From assembly GCA_019747905.1 (NCBI GenBank), contig JAIEQG010000018.1, positions 1 through 46,285 on the forward strand: 46,285 bases of DNA, read 5' to 3'. This document shows positions 36,455-44,671 of this stretch, piece after piece (the stretch's first letter is position 1; each line of letters starts with the position of its first letter). Under the pieces are notes generated by a model. The model saw only the letters and a list, made by a program, of their open reading frames with translations, did not search any database and had not been told where the DNA came from. A program made the translations under genes and the position numbers. This stretch comes from Burkholderiales bacterium (lineage in GTDB: Bacteria; Pseudomonadota; Gammaproteobacteria; Burkholderiales; Ga0077523).

Positions 36455-37573
36455 TTACCGACCGGTGGTCTTCTTCCCGCCGAGCAGCTTCTCCGCCACG
36501 TCAACGACATCCTGCGCGGCCAAGTGCTCGTAGCGCTTCAGCATCGCGAGGGTCTGATGTCCACTCACCGCGGCAGCCTGGGCGAGGTTGGCGCCACCGC
36601 GCAGGAGCTTGGTGACGGCCGTGTGCCGCGTCGTGTGCAGCACCACGCGCTCCAACGGATCGCTGCGGTCGTTCCAGAGTCCCGCCTCCTTCCGCACCGC
36701 CTCCCAGACCTTGTCCACGTTCAGAGGTCGCTCCGGGTCTCGGGGATCGAAGAAGACGAAATCGCCCTTCAAGGGCTTCACCTTCGCGGCGTCGGCGAGC
36801 AACTCCTTTACGTCGCTCACAAGCGGCAACGCCCGCGGTCTGCCGTTCTTCGTCGTGCCCAGCACGGCGATCGAGCGATCAAGGTCGATCTGCTCCCAAC
36901 GCAGATTGAGAATCTCGGAGCGACGGGCGCCGGTTGTCATCAGCATCCGGATGTAGGCATACATCGCCGGCCACGCGCTCGCCTTGGCAGCGGTGTAGAG
37001 GCGCTCTTCCTCTTCTCCAGTGAGAATGCGGCGCCGGCCCCCGTTCTCCTCAAGCTTCTTCACCTGCCCCGCCTTCATGGGGTGGAAGTCGATCAGCCCC
37101 TTGTCGAGCGCGAAGTTCAACAAGCTCGCGAGGGTGGCGATGTACTTGTTGATCGTGCCGTTGCTGAGCTTCTTGTCGGTAGTCACCGTGCCGGCCGGGG
37201 TACCGCGCCGAGCCGGTCGAGTCTGCAACGTGACAATCGCACCGTTGATGTCGCCGCGGGAGATCGCACCGACCTTCATGTCGCCGAGCGCCTCGTTCCA
37301 GAAATCGAGATGCTCCGGGCGCCAGAACTTGTATCCGCGCCGCGGGGGCGACTGGACGAACTCCTCGATCAAGGTGCTCAGGGTCTTTCCGGTACCGGCG
37401 CGTTCGAGCTTGTCGCTCCCCTCGTTCTCCCGCACCCAGTCGCGAGCCTCCTTCATCCGGTCGAAGAGCTTCGACTTCGACTGGAAGCCGACCCGCCGGA
37501 TGTGCGCCCGATACCGGGTAACGGTCTTCCCTGTAGTCTTATCGCGTTTGGTCGTTATGACGATACTACCCAT
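36455..37573 (-). CDS. tyrosine-recombinase integrase
   Basis: A 372-residue protein. An N-terminal arm-binding domain (RYRAHIRRVGFQSKSKLFDR) and a SAM-like core-binding domain are followed by the catalytic domain. The catalytic set is complete: Arg in TGARRSEIL, Lys in TTKNGRPRALPL, HTTRH (H, R), SGHQTLAMLKRYEH (His and Tyr nucleophile). ATG 37573 has AGGAGG 6 bases upstream; a longer frame to 37609 lacks this. It sits at the right end of the element, adjacent to the candidate att core, and would catalyse integration and excision. Confidence 0.93.
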   Translation of the reverse strand: MGSIVITTKRDKTTGKTVTRYRAHIRRVGFQSKSKLFDRMKEARDWVRENEGSDKLERAGTGKTLSTLIEEFVQSPPRRGYKFWRPEHLDFWNEALGDMKVGAISRGDINGAIVTLQTRPARRGTPAGTVTTDKKLSNGTINKYIATLASLLNFALDKGLIDFHPMKAGQVKKLEENGGRRRILTGEEEERLYTAAKASAWPAMYAYIRMLMTTGARRSEILNLRWEQIDLDRSIAVLGTTKNGRPRALPLVSDVKELLADAAKVKPLKGDFVFFDPRDPERPLNVDKVWEAVRKEAGLWNDRSDPLERVVLHTTRHTAVTKLLRGGANLAQAAAVSGHQTLAMLKRYEHLAAQDVVDVAEKLLGGKKTTGR

Positions 37574-37602
37574 GCGTTCCTCCTGTGGGTGGACACCGGG
37601 AC

Positions 37603-37620
37603 TACGCACGATCTACGCAC
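37603..37620 (+). repeat. paired TACGCAC arm-type sites, right end
   Basis: TACGCAC at 37603-37609 and 37614-37620, 30 bases upstream of the integrase ATG and about 40 bases inside the att-core candidate. The same heptamer pair occurs near the left end (22533-22549), in the same orientation. Likely integrase or Xis binding sites. Confidence 0.45.
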
Positions 37621-37653
37621 GCGTCCTGGAAATGCCGTACAAATATACACCTA

Positions 37654-37674
37654 CAGGATATTCGGAGTATCCTG
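37654..37674. other. candidate right attachment core (att)
   Basis: A perfect dyad CAGGATA-TTCGGAG-TATCCTG: two 7-bp inverted arms around a 7-bp spacer, the classical layout of a tyrosine-recombinase core site. The spacer and flanking bases (ATTCGGAGTA) recur at the left end. The next gene to the right (37701) looks chromosomal. Confidence 0.5.
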
Positions 37675-37700
37675 CGGCCACCCGTCACGGAGCACCGGGG

Positions 37701-37925
37701 ATGATCAAATACCAGTTCAAGATCCGCACGCGCGACGGCCTGACGGTCGACAACCTGAACATCCAGGGGCGCGATCAGGCGGATGCCGAACGCAAGCTGT
37801 TCCAGATGTACCCGAAGTCGGAAGTCACGGAGTGCCACGAGGTCATCGGCGGCACCTCGCGCGACGAGGGCCTGGACCTTGGCGGGATCCTGTCGCTGAT
37901 TGCGAAGCAGGACAAAGAGGGGTGA
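37701..37925 (+). CDS. small conserved-type hypothetical protein, 74 residues
   Basis: Begins MIKYQFKIRTRDGLTVDNLN, a beta-strand-rich start that reads like a small alpha/beta domain, then an acidic helix (IQGRDQADAERKLFQMYPKS) and ECHEVIGGTSRDEG. The ribosome site is weak (accgggg). Its 5' region lies only 26 bases from the att candidate, so its native promoter may have been displaced by the element. Function unknown. Confidence 0.6.
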   Translation: MIKYQFKIRTRDGLTVDNLNIQGRDQADAERKLFQMYPKSEVTECHEVIGGTSRDEGLDLGGILSLIAKQDKEG

Positions 37926-38174
37926 CTTGCACCAGCTGTCGGACATGGCGGTCGGGGCGGCAATGCTTTCCACCCCCATGCTTGGCTGTTCCAAGAACTC
38001 CTGATCGCCGCCGGCCGCGCGGCGCGAATGCTGGACTTTTCGTATAGCATTTTGTTGGCGTCGAAGTACCAGCGCGCAGGGTGGAAGTCTCGGGGCTAGG
38101 AAGCGACAGCGACATACACCAGTTCAACATCCGAACTCGATACCGCCCTTTCGTTCAACTTCAGGGAGGAGTCG
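37926..38174. other. intergenic region, nothing recognised
   Basis: 249 bases before the epoxide-hydrolase-like gene. No gene, repeat or T-tailed hairpin. A ribosome site (agggagga) precedes ATG 38175. Confidence 0.35.
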
Positions 38175-39137
38175 ATGAACGCCAAGAGAAGAGCATTGCT
38201 GGCATTGGGCGCGGCTGTGGCGGGCGCTCGGGTGCTTGAGACCGCCGCACAAACAACATCTTTCGATTTCAAGCGTGGCTCAGTACGGGCAGGCGGCATC
38301 GAGTTTCACTATCTCGAGGCCGGATCAGGACCGCTGGCGCTATGCGTCCATGGATTCCCTGATTCACCGTGGACATTCCGGTTTCTGCTGCCCCATCTTG
38401 CGCGAGCGGGATACCGTGCGGTCGCACCCTTTACACGTGGGTACGCGCCTACGCAGATTCCCCCCGACGGAGACTTCTCCACCAGTGCCCTTGCCCGAGA
38501 TCCGAATGCTTTGCACGCGGCGCTCGGTGGCGATGAGAATGCAGTCCTTATCGCCCACGACTGGGGCGCATGTGCAGCATGGGGGGCGCTCGCCGACGAA
38601 CCCACCCGCTGGCGCCGAGCCGTGGTCGGAAATGTACCGCCTTTCGGGCACGTAACCTTTGATTACAAGCAGTTAAAGCGCTCCTTTTACTTTTGGTTGT
38701 TTCAGATGGCAGCCGCCGATGGCATCGTGTCTGCGAACGATCTGGCGTTTATCGACGGTCTGTGGGCAGATTGGTCCCCAGGTTATGACGCTGTATACGA
38801 CCTTAAGCGAGTCAAGGAATGCTTGGGTGATCCTTCGAACCTCAAGGCTGCGCTTGGCTACTATCGCGACTTCTTCGAACCCACCCACTTCGGCTCACCG
38901 AAGTGGGTGGAAGGACAGGTTGCTGCGTGGGGCCGTCCGGTCACCCAACGCGTGCTGTACCTACACGGCGCGAACGATGGCTGCATCGGAATCGATGCTG
39001 TGGCAATGGACGCGATACCGAAGGTGCTGGGGCCAAACTCAGAAGTCGAGCGCATCCCGGGCGTGGGTCATTTCTTCTGGGTTGAGAAACCTGCGCTTAT
39101 CAACGAGCGAGTGGTGCGGTTTCTCAAAGGCGCCTGA
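38175..39137 (+). CDS. exported alpha/beta hydrolase, epoxide-hydrolase-like
   Basis: A 320-residue product. The N-terminus (NAKRRALLALGAAVAGARV) looks like a Tat-type signal (RRALLALG). The catalytic pattern is of the haloalkane dehalogenase/epoxide hydrolase group: VHGFPDSPWTF oxyanion loop, nucleophile Asp in IAHDWGACAAW (Asp instead of Ser), a late acid in LHGANDGC and His in VGHFFWVEKP. It probably hydrolyses an epoxide or related ester; the substrate is unknown. It stands alone between the element and parA. Confidence 0.82.
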   Translation: MNAKRRALLALGAAVAGARVLETAAQTTSFDFKRGSVRAGGIEFHYLEAGSGPLALCVHGFPDSPWTFRFLLPHLARAGYRAVAPFTRGYAPTQIPPDGDFSTSALARDPNALHAALGGDENAVLIAHDWGACAAWGALADEPTRWRRAVVGNVPPFGHVTFDYKQLKRSFYFWLFQMAAADGIVSANDLAFIDGLWADWSPGYDAVYDLKRVKECLGDPSNLKAALGYYRDFFEPTHFGSPKWVEGQVAAWGRPVTQRVLYLHGANDGCIGIDAVAMDAIPKVLGPNSEVERIPGVGHFFWVEKPALINERVVRFLKGA

Positions 39138-39187
39138 GGAGCTGTTGCAGGGAGCTGGGGCGGCGCCTAACCGCGCAGCATTGAGTA

Positions 39188-39214
39188 GCGCCCGAGAGCG
39201 GTGCTTTCGGGCGC
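39188..39214 (+). terminator. possible terminator hairpin behind the 38175 gene
   Basis: Perfect 8-bp stem GCGCCCGA/TCGGGCGC with an 11-base loop, 50 bases after the stop at 39137. No T-run follows, so it is a weak candidate; rho-dependent termination is as likely. Confidence 0.3.
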
Positions 39215-39348
39215 CCAGCACCCTCCCGGCTACGCCGGTCGGCGTCCGATCAGCGTCAACAACCTGAAGCTGAGCAACTCCAGTAGCCCTGTGCTACGAA
39301 TGCCCTGCGCGACATTGCTTCGCTGGTTGACTACAACCACTTCGCCGA

Positions 39349-40113
39349 TCAGTCGACGAACCCCGTCTCCGTCAGCTCGTCCATCAAGGCGTCATAGTCC
39401 TGGGCACCGCGGCTGCCCGGCGCATGGGTGAAGACATCCTTGTTGGAGGCGGGGCTCTCAGCGACGCTCACGCTCTCGGAAATTCGGGTCTTGCACAGCT
39501 CGTCGCCGAACCGTTCCTGGATCGACTGATAGATCTGCCAGGACATGTTGCGGCGGGAATCGAAGCGCGTCATGACGTAGCGGCGCGGCAGCCGCTTCTT
39601 CAGCACGTGCTCGAGAGCCTTGAGGGTCTTTTCCACCTGCATGACGCCCTTGACCGCCAGGTAGTCGGCGGAGACCGGAATCAGGACCCGGTCGCACGCG
39701 AAGATCGCGTTGAGGGAGAGCACTCCCAGCAGCGGGCAGCAGTCGATCACGATCGGCCGGCCGGTGTTGAGATTTTCCTTGACGATGCCGGAGTTGAGCC
39801 GGTTGAGCACGTTCGGCCCCTTGCCGAACTGCGAATCCACCTTCGAGAGTTCCACGTGCGCCGGGATCACTTCCCAGCCGCCGTTGCTGGTGCGGATCAG
39901 GCCGGCGAGCGGCTTGAACTTCTCGTAGAAGGACAGGATGCTCTCTTCGGCACTCGAGACCGTGGTGCCGCAGATATAGGAAAGATGCGCCTGAGGATCG
40001 AGGTCGATCGTCAGCGGACGCTTCCCCCGCCGAGCCAATGCGGCCGACAGATTGAGCGACGTCGTCGTCTTGCCGACGCCACCCTTCTGATTGAACACGC
40101 ATATTTTGGCCAT
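39349..40113 (-). CDS. ParA-family ATPase (orphan)
   Basis: A 254-residue MinD/ParA ATPase. It has a deviant Walker A, FNQKGGVGKTTTSLN (residues 7-21), LTIDLDPQAHLSY, and IVIDCCPLLGVLSLNA. The family forms ATP-dependent dimers on DNA or membranes and positions cargo such as chromosomes, chemoreceptors or cell-pole proteins. No ParB or parS-like array is next to it, so it is an orphan, cargo unknown. Strong promoter upstream; transcribed alone. Confidence 0.9.
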   Translation of the reverse strand: MAKICVFNQKGGVGKTTTSLNLSAALARRGKRPLTIDLDPQAHLSYICGTTVSSAEESILSFYEKFKPLAGLIRTSNGGWEVIPAHVELSKVDSQFGKGPNVLNRLNSGIVKENLNTGRPIVIDCCPLLGVLSLNAIFACDRVLIPVSADYLAVKGVMQVEKTLKALEHVLKKRLPRRYVMTRFDSRRNMSWQIYQSIQERFGDELCKTRISESVSVAESPASNKDVFTHAPGSRGAQDYDALMDELTETGFVD

Positions 40114-40152
40114 GGCTCTTCGTTTCCGGGTGGGACGTCCGGAGGGAGGATC

Positions 40153-40181
40153 TTTCTATAACTGAATCAATTGCTTGTCAA
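40153..40181 (-). promoter_or_regulatory. sigma-70-type promoter of the parA-like gene
   Basis: On the minus strand a perfect TTGACA (40181-40176), a 17-base spacer and TAGAAA (40158-40153), 40 bases before the ATG at 40113. This is the best promoter match in the window. Confidence 0.7.
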
Positions 40182-40223
40182 GGCTAGTTCCTTGGACAGG
40201 TGAGCTTCGTCACTTAACCGAAG

Positions 40224-40290
40224 CAAATACTCCGCCGCCGGAACCCAGACCGGTTAACGGATCGCCGCTGGTCGAGTGTAGGAGTATTTG
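40224..40290. repeat. 10-bp perfect inverted repeat in the parA-RR intergenic region
   Basis: CAAATACTCC (40224-40233) and GGAGTATTTG (40281-40290) pair perfectly around a 47-base loop that itself can fold (ccgg-rich). It lies 42 bases upstream of the parA -35 box and just behind the response-regulator stop. Possible operator pair, small structured RNA or terminator without T-run. Confidence 0.45.
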
Positions 40291-40347
40291 TGCCGGGGCC
40301 CTCGGCGCCGCGGCATGCCGGGCAACGCTCACCCTGCGAGAAGTTAG

Positions 40348-41304
40348 TCAGCTCTCTGGAGCTTCACTGTCGACGCGCTCAGGTTCGGGCCGGACACCCC
40401 GCATGGCCATGGCCGCCGCGGCCGTCCGCGTTTCCACCCCGAGCTTCTCGTAGATGTGCTCGAGGTGCTTGTTCACCGTGCGCGGACTCAAGCCCAGGAT
40501 GTCGCCGATATCCCGATTGGTCTTGCCCTTCGCCACCCAGAGCAGGACTTCCAGCTCGCGAGGCGTCAGGTTGTAGGTGTCGGTGAGTGGAACCGGTTCC
40601 GCGACCCGGCGCCCTTCTTCCAGCTTGAGCAGGAAGCCCCCGCCCGTGACCGGCCCGCCATAGGTCAGCGTGAGCTGGCGTTCAGCGCGATCCCGGGAGA
40701 ATACCTTTGGTGCCTCGCCACCCATGGCGCCCTGCATCCAGCGCCACACCTCCGCCGGCAGGACGGTTTCGTCGGGACCGGTCTCGAAAAAGGCCGCGAG
40801 CCAGCGCACCGCCTGACGGGTGCACAGGGTCACCGCGCCGCTGCCGTCGACCACGACGATCGCGCTGCCCGAGGCCTCGATCGCATCGCGCGCCCGGCTC
40901 ACCCGGCGCGCGCTCTGCACGTGCGCACCGATGCGCGCCACCACTTCGGCCGGCTGGATCGGCTTGGTCACGTAGTCGATACCTCCGGCGGCAAAGCCCG
41001 CGAGCACGTGCTCGGTTTCGGTGAGCCCGGTCATGAACACCACGGGAATTTCGCGCGTGTCCTCGCCAGCCTTGAGGCGGCGGCAGGTCTCGAATCCGTC
41101 GAGCCCCGGCATCACCGCATCGAGCAGGATGACGTCCGGCAAAGTCCGCTGCGCCGTCTCGATCGCCCGTTCGCCGTCGGTCGCGATCAGCACCACGTGG
41201 CCGGCGGCGCCGAGCACATCGGCGAGCACGGCGAGGTTATCGGGCACGTCGTCCACGATCAGGACGACGTCGCCCTCAGGTGGCGTGGGCGTGCCCATCG
41301 GCAT
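40348..41304 (-). CDS. LuxR/FixJ-type response regulator with REC, PAS-like and HTH domains
   Basis: A 318-residue product. REC domain (about 12-125) with phospho-acceptor Asp in VILLDAVMPG and the conserved VTKP. A middle region of about 100 residues resembles a PAS domain (AIVVVDGSGAVTLCTRQAVR). A C-terminal LuxR HTH follows (YNLTPRELEVLLWVAKGKTN, RTVNKHLEHIYEKLGV). It overlaps the end of the kinase gene by 29 bases, so translation is coupled; they form one two-component system. Its likely target is the TACGTCA dyad upstream of urtA. Confidence 0.92.
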   Translation of the reverse strand: MPMGTPTPPEGDVVLIVDDVPDNLAVLADVLGAAGHVVLIATDGERAIETAQRTLPDVILLDAVMPGLDGFETCRRLKAGEDTREIPVVFMTGLTETEHVLAGFAAGGIDYVTKPIQPAEVVARIGAHVQSARRVSRARDAIEASGSAIVVVDGSGAVTLCTRQAVRWLAAFFETGPDETVLPAEVWRWMQGAMGGEAPKVFSRDRAERQLTLTYGGPVTGGGFLLKLEEGRRVAEPVPLTDTYNLTPRELEVLLWVAKGKTNRDIGDILGLSPRTVNKHLEHIYEKLGVETRTAAAAMAMRGVRPEPERVDSEAPES

Positions 41305-44300
41305 ACCTCCTCAAGCGCCGCGAGAACTCGTCGATGCGAAAGCGCCGGATCAGTTCGCGCAGTTCCAGCGCGAACGGTGCGAACCGCGCGTCCAGATGTT
41401 CGATCTCATCCAGCTTCGCGTGAATGCCTTTCACGTAACCGATGGCTCCGAGCTCGATCAACTGCGCGAGGTGCTCGGCCGGCGGCAAGGCGAGCGGCCC
41501 GGTCCTGATCGGCACCGGGACCTCGGCCTCGCCGCGATAGATCCATTGCAGGCCGAGGTGCCATTCGAGCTTCGCCATGAGTTCGGTCACCAGCACCGGC
41601 TTCACGATGAAGTCGCTGCAGCCCGCGGCGGTCTGCTTCTCCACGTCGTTCTCGTAGGCGTTGGCCGACACCATGATGATCGGCAGTTTGGTGAGCCCCG
41701 CCGCCCGCAGTTGCCGGCACACGGACCAGCCGTCCTGGTCGGGCATGGCGATATCGAGCAGGATCGCATCGGGATGAAAGCGTGCCGCCTCGCGCAGGCA
41801 TTCCGGACCCGAAGCCGCCAGCCGCACTTCGAATCCGAGCGGCAGCAGCAGATTGCCCAGCAGTTCGCGCTGCGTGGCCTGGTCGTCCACCACGAGAATG
41901 CGCCGGACCGCGCCCCGATAGCCGGTGATGTCGGCTTCCAGGATCGGCGTCGTGCGCGGCGTGTCTACGCGCGACAGATGCAGCCGAATCTCGAAGGTGC
42001 TGCCGGCACCGGGCTCGCTTCGCACGGTAATCTCGCCGCCCATCAGTTCGGTGAGCAGGCGCGTGATCGCGAGACCGAGACCGGTGCCGACGTCGCCGCG
42101 TTGTTTCGCGGAGCCGCTGCGCTCGAAGGGCAGGAAGATGCGCTCGAGATCCTGCTTCGAGATGCCGATGCCGGTATCGCTCACCTGGAACCGCGCGATC
42201 TCGCGCAGATAGCTCACCTTGAGCGTCACGCTGCCCGCATCGGTGAACTTGACCGCATTGGCGAGCAGGTTGATGAGAATCTGCCGCAAGCGGCGTTCGT
42301 CGGCGTGCACCACCATCGGCAACGCATCGACACCGTCGAACCGGAACTCGAGCCCCTTGGCCTCGGCCTGGACCTTGAACATCTTGACGACCTGGTCCAG
42401 CAACTCGGGCAGGTGCACTTCACCGCGTTCCAGGCGCAGCTTGCCTGCCTCGATCTTGGCGATGTCGAGCAGGCCGTCGATGAGACCGAGCAGATGCTCG
42501 CCGCTGCGCCGGATCACGTCGATGGCGTCACGCCGATTGGGCGGGACCAGGGCGTCCTTCTGCAGGATCTGCGCATAGCCGAGGATGCTGTTGAGCGGCG
42601 TGCGCAGCTCATGGCTCATGCCGGTGACGTAGCGGCTCTTCGCGAGGTTCGCCGCCTCCGCCGCTTCCTTCGCCTGCTGCAGCTTCGCATCGGTGCGCCG
42701 GTGCGCCTCGATTTCGCGCATCAGCAGATTGGTCTGGCGGTTAGACTCCTCTTGCGCCACCTTGCGGCTCTCGCTCGCCAGCACCACCCACCACGCGGCG
42801 ACGGCCGCGATCAGCACGAGCACCGCGAACACCTTGAGGAACACGATCCGCAGTTCCGGCAACGCCGTCGCACCGGCGCTCGCCAGCGCGATGCTCTCCT
42901 GGTAGTAGACCAGTGCCAGGATCGCGGCCAGGGCCGCGGTGAACCCGGTCAGCAACGTGAGGTAGTGCGCCAGCCGCGACTTCAGTTGCTCGGTGAGCGG
43001 CTCAGGCAGGATGCGGCCCAGGGCCCGCATCACCTGGTCGGACAGCCGTGCGTCCTCCTTGCACAGATCGTGGCACCGCGCATCGAGCGAGCAGCACAGC
43101 GAGCAGATCGTACCGCCGTACGCCGGACAATGCGCCATATCCGGATGCTCGAACGTGTTGTCGCAGATCACGCAGGTGGCCATGGTGCCGCCGCCGACGA
43201 AACGGGTCGGCTGGCGGGCGATGTAGTAGCGACCCTTGGTGAGGATCGCGATCGCCGGTGCCGTCACGAACGCCGTCACGAGCGCGATGAAGGACGAGAA
43301 CGCCTGTGCCGTTGCACCGAACGCACCGAGGAACGCGGCGATCGACAGCACGGAAGCGATCAGCATCGCCCCCACGCCCACCGGATTCACGTCGTACAGA
43401 TGGGCCCGCTTGAACTCGATGTGCTTCGGCGAGAAGCCGAGCGGCTTGTTCACCACCAGGTCCGCCACCAGCGCGCCCACCCACGCGATCGCGACGTTCG
43501 AGTACAGGCCGAGCACGTGCTCGAGCGCCTTGAACACGCCGAGTTCCATCAGCACCACGGCGATCAGCACGTTGAACACCAGCCACACCACGCGCCCCGG
43601 ATGGCTGTGGGTGAGGCGTGCGAAGAAGTTCGACCAGGCGAGGGAGCCGGCGTACGCGTTGGTCACGTTGATCTTCACCTGAGAGACGATGACGAACAGC
43701 GTGGTCGCGGCGAGTGCCCATTCCGGGCGCGAGAAGACGTACTGGAAGCCGATGAGATACATCTGCGTGGGCTCCGACGCCTTGTCGACGCTCACCTCGT
43801 GCTGCACGGCGAGGAATGCGAGGAAGGCACCGCCCAGCAACTTCGCCGCCCCGAGGATGATCCATCCGGGACCGGCGCTGATGAGCGCGCTCCACCAGCG
43901 CACGCGGTTCGCGCGATTCTTCTCCGGGAGGAACCGCAGAAAGTCCACCTGCTCGCCGATCTGGGCGATCAGCGAGAACGCGATGGTCGCGGCGGATCCG
44001 AACAGCAGCAGGTCGAACCCCGCGCCGCCTTCGGCATGGCCGGCGAACGTCGTGAAGTTGGAGAACGCGGAGGGTTCACGCCACAACACCATCGCATAGG
44101 GCAGGATCAGCAGCACGATCCAGAGCGGTTGCGTCCAGAGCTGCAGCCGGCTGATCAGCGTGATGCCGTGCGTGACCAGCGGAATGATCACGAGCGAACT
44201 CACGAGGTACCCGACGGTGAGCGGAAGCTTGAAGTACAGCTCGAGGGCCAGCGCCATGATGGCCGCTTCGAGCGCGAAGAAGATGAAGGTGAACGAGGCG

Positions 44301-44671
44301 TAGATCAGCGACGTGATCGTCGACCCGATGTAACCGAAGCCGGCGCCACGGGTCAGCAGATCCATGTCCAGGCCGTATTTCGATGCGTAATAGCTGATCG
44401 GCAAGCCCGACAGGAAGATGATCGTCCCCACCACCAGGATCGCCCAGAACGCGTTGGTGAAACCGTAGGCGATCGCGATGGTGCCGCCGATCGCCTCGAG
44501 CGCGAGGAACGACACCGCGCCGATCGCCGTGTTCGCGACGCGGAACTCCGACCACTTGCGGAAGGAACGCGGCGTGAAACGCAGCGCGTAGTCCTCGAGC
44601 GTCTCGTTCGCCACCCACCGGTTGTAGTCGCGCCGGATCTTGACGATCCGTTGGGTCGCCGGGGCGTTCAC
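41276..44671 (-). CDS. hybrid sensor kinase: NCS1-type permease, Cys/zinc cluster, HisKA-HATPase, receiver
   Basis: 1131 residues from GTG 44671, placed there because homology starts near TQRIVKIRRDYNRWVANETL; an ATG at 44806 would add 45 unlike residues. The N-half is an NCS1 nucleobase/allantoin-type permease (about 35-495, 12 TMs expected). A Cys cluster follows (CVICDNTFEHPDMAHC, then CSLCCSLDARCHDLC). Two more TMs are followed by a kinase core: SHELRTPLNSILGY (His about 685), N-box LRQILINLLANAVKFT, G-boxes DTGIGIS and GTGLGLAI. The receiver has Asp in AILLDIAMP (about 972). Such permease-kinase fusions sense a solute while possibly transporting it. Divergent from urtA. Confidence 0.93.
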   Translation of the reverse strand: MNAPATQRIVKIRRDYNRWVANETLEDYALRFTPRSFRKWSEFRVANTAIGAVSFLALEAIGGTIAIAYGFTNAFWAILVVGTIIFLSGLPISYYASKYGLDMDLLTRGAGFGYIGSTITSLIYASFTFIFFALEAAIMALALELYFKLPLTVGYLVSSLVIIPLVTHGITLISRLQLWTQPLWIVLLILPYAMVLWREPSAFSNFTTFAGHAEGGAGFDLLLFGSAATIAFSLIAQIGEQVDFLRFLPEKNRANRVRWWSALISAGPGWIILGAAKLLGGAFLAFLAVQHEVSVDKASEPTQMYLIGFQYVFSRPEWALAATTLFVIVSQVKINVTNAYAGSLAWSNFFARLTHSHPGRVVWLVFNVLIAVVLMELGVFKALEHVLGLYSNVAIAWVGALVADLVVNKPLGFSPKHIEFKRAHLYDVNPVGVGAMLIASVLSIAAFLGAFGATAQAFSSFIALVTAFVTAPAIAILTKGRYYIARQPTRFVGGGTMATCVICDNTFEHPDMAHCPAYGGTICSLCCSLDARCHDLCKEDARLSDQVMRALGRILPEPLTEQLKSRLAHYLTLLTGFTAALAAILALVYYQESIALASAGATALPELRIVFLKVFAVLVLIAAVAAWWVVLASESRKVAQEESNRQTNLLMREIEAHRRTDAKLQQAKEAAEAANLAKSRYVTGMSHELRTPLNSILGYAQILQKDALVPPNRRDAIDVIRRSGEHLLGLIDGLLDIAKIEAGKLRLERGEVHLPELLDQVVKMFKVQAEAKGLEFRFDGVDALPMVVHADERRLRQILINLLANAVKFTDAGSVTLKVSYLREIARFQVSDTGIGISKQDLERIFLPFERSGSAKQRGDVGTGLGLAITRLLTELMGGEITVRSEPGAGSTFEIRLHLSRVDTPRTTPILEADITGYRGAVRRILVVDDQATQRELLGNLLLPLGFEVRLAASGPECLREAARFHPDAILLDIAMPDQDGWSVCRQLRAAGLTKLPIIMVSANAYENDVEKQTAAGCSDFIVKPVLVTELMAKLEWHLGLQWIYRGEAEVPVPIRTGPLALPPAEHLAQLIELGAIGYVKGIHAKLDEIEHLDARFAPFALELRELIRRFRIDEFSRRLRRYADGHAHAT

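Larger units (their letters stand above)
22407..37669. mobile_element. integrated phage-satellite-like element (about 15.3 kb)
   Basis: Gene order on the minus strand from the right end: tyrosine integrase, winged-helix excisionase-like protein, primase-helicase, inverted iterons, then a chain of overlapping small genes with scaffold-like and internal-virion-like products. Cargo genes on both strands fill the left end. No portal, major capsid, large terminase, tail or lysis gene was seen. Boundaries are a shared ATTCGGAGTA (22407-22416, 37660-37669), flanked in both cases by inverted arms and, inside, by paired TACGCAC sites. The size and order match PICI-like satellites. A decayed prophage is the alternative. 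Confidence 0.65.

Noticed and set aside
36383..38047. Long plus-strand frame through the integrase region
   Set aside because: Antisense to the integrase, which has a full catalytic set and an AGGAGG site.
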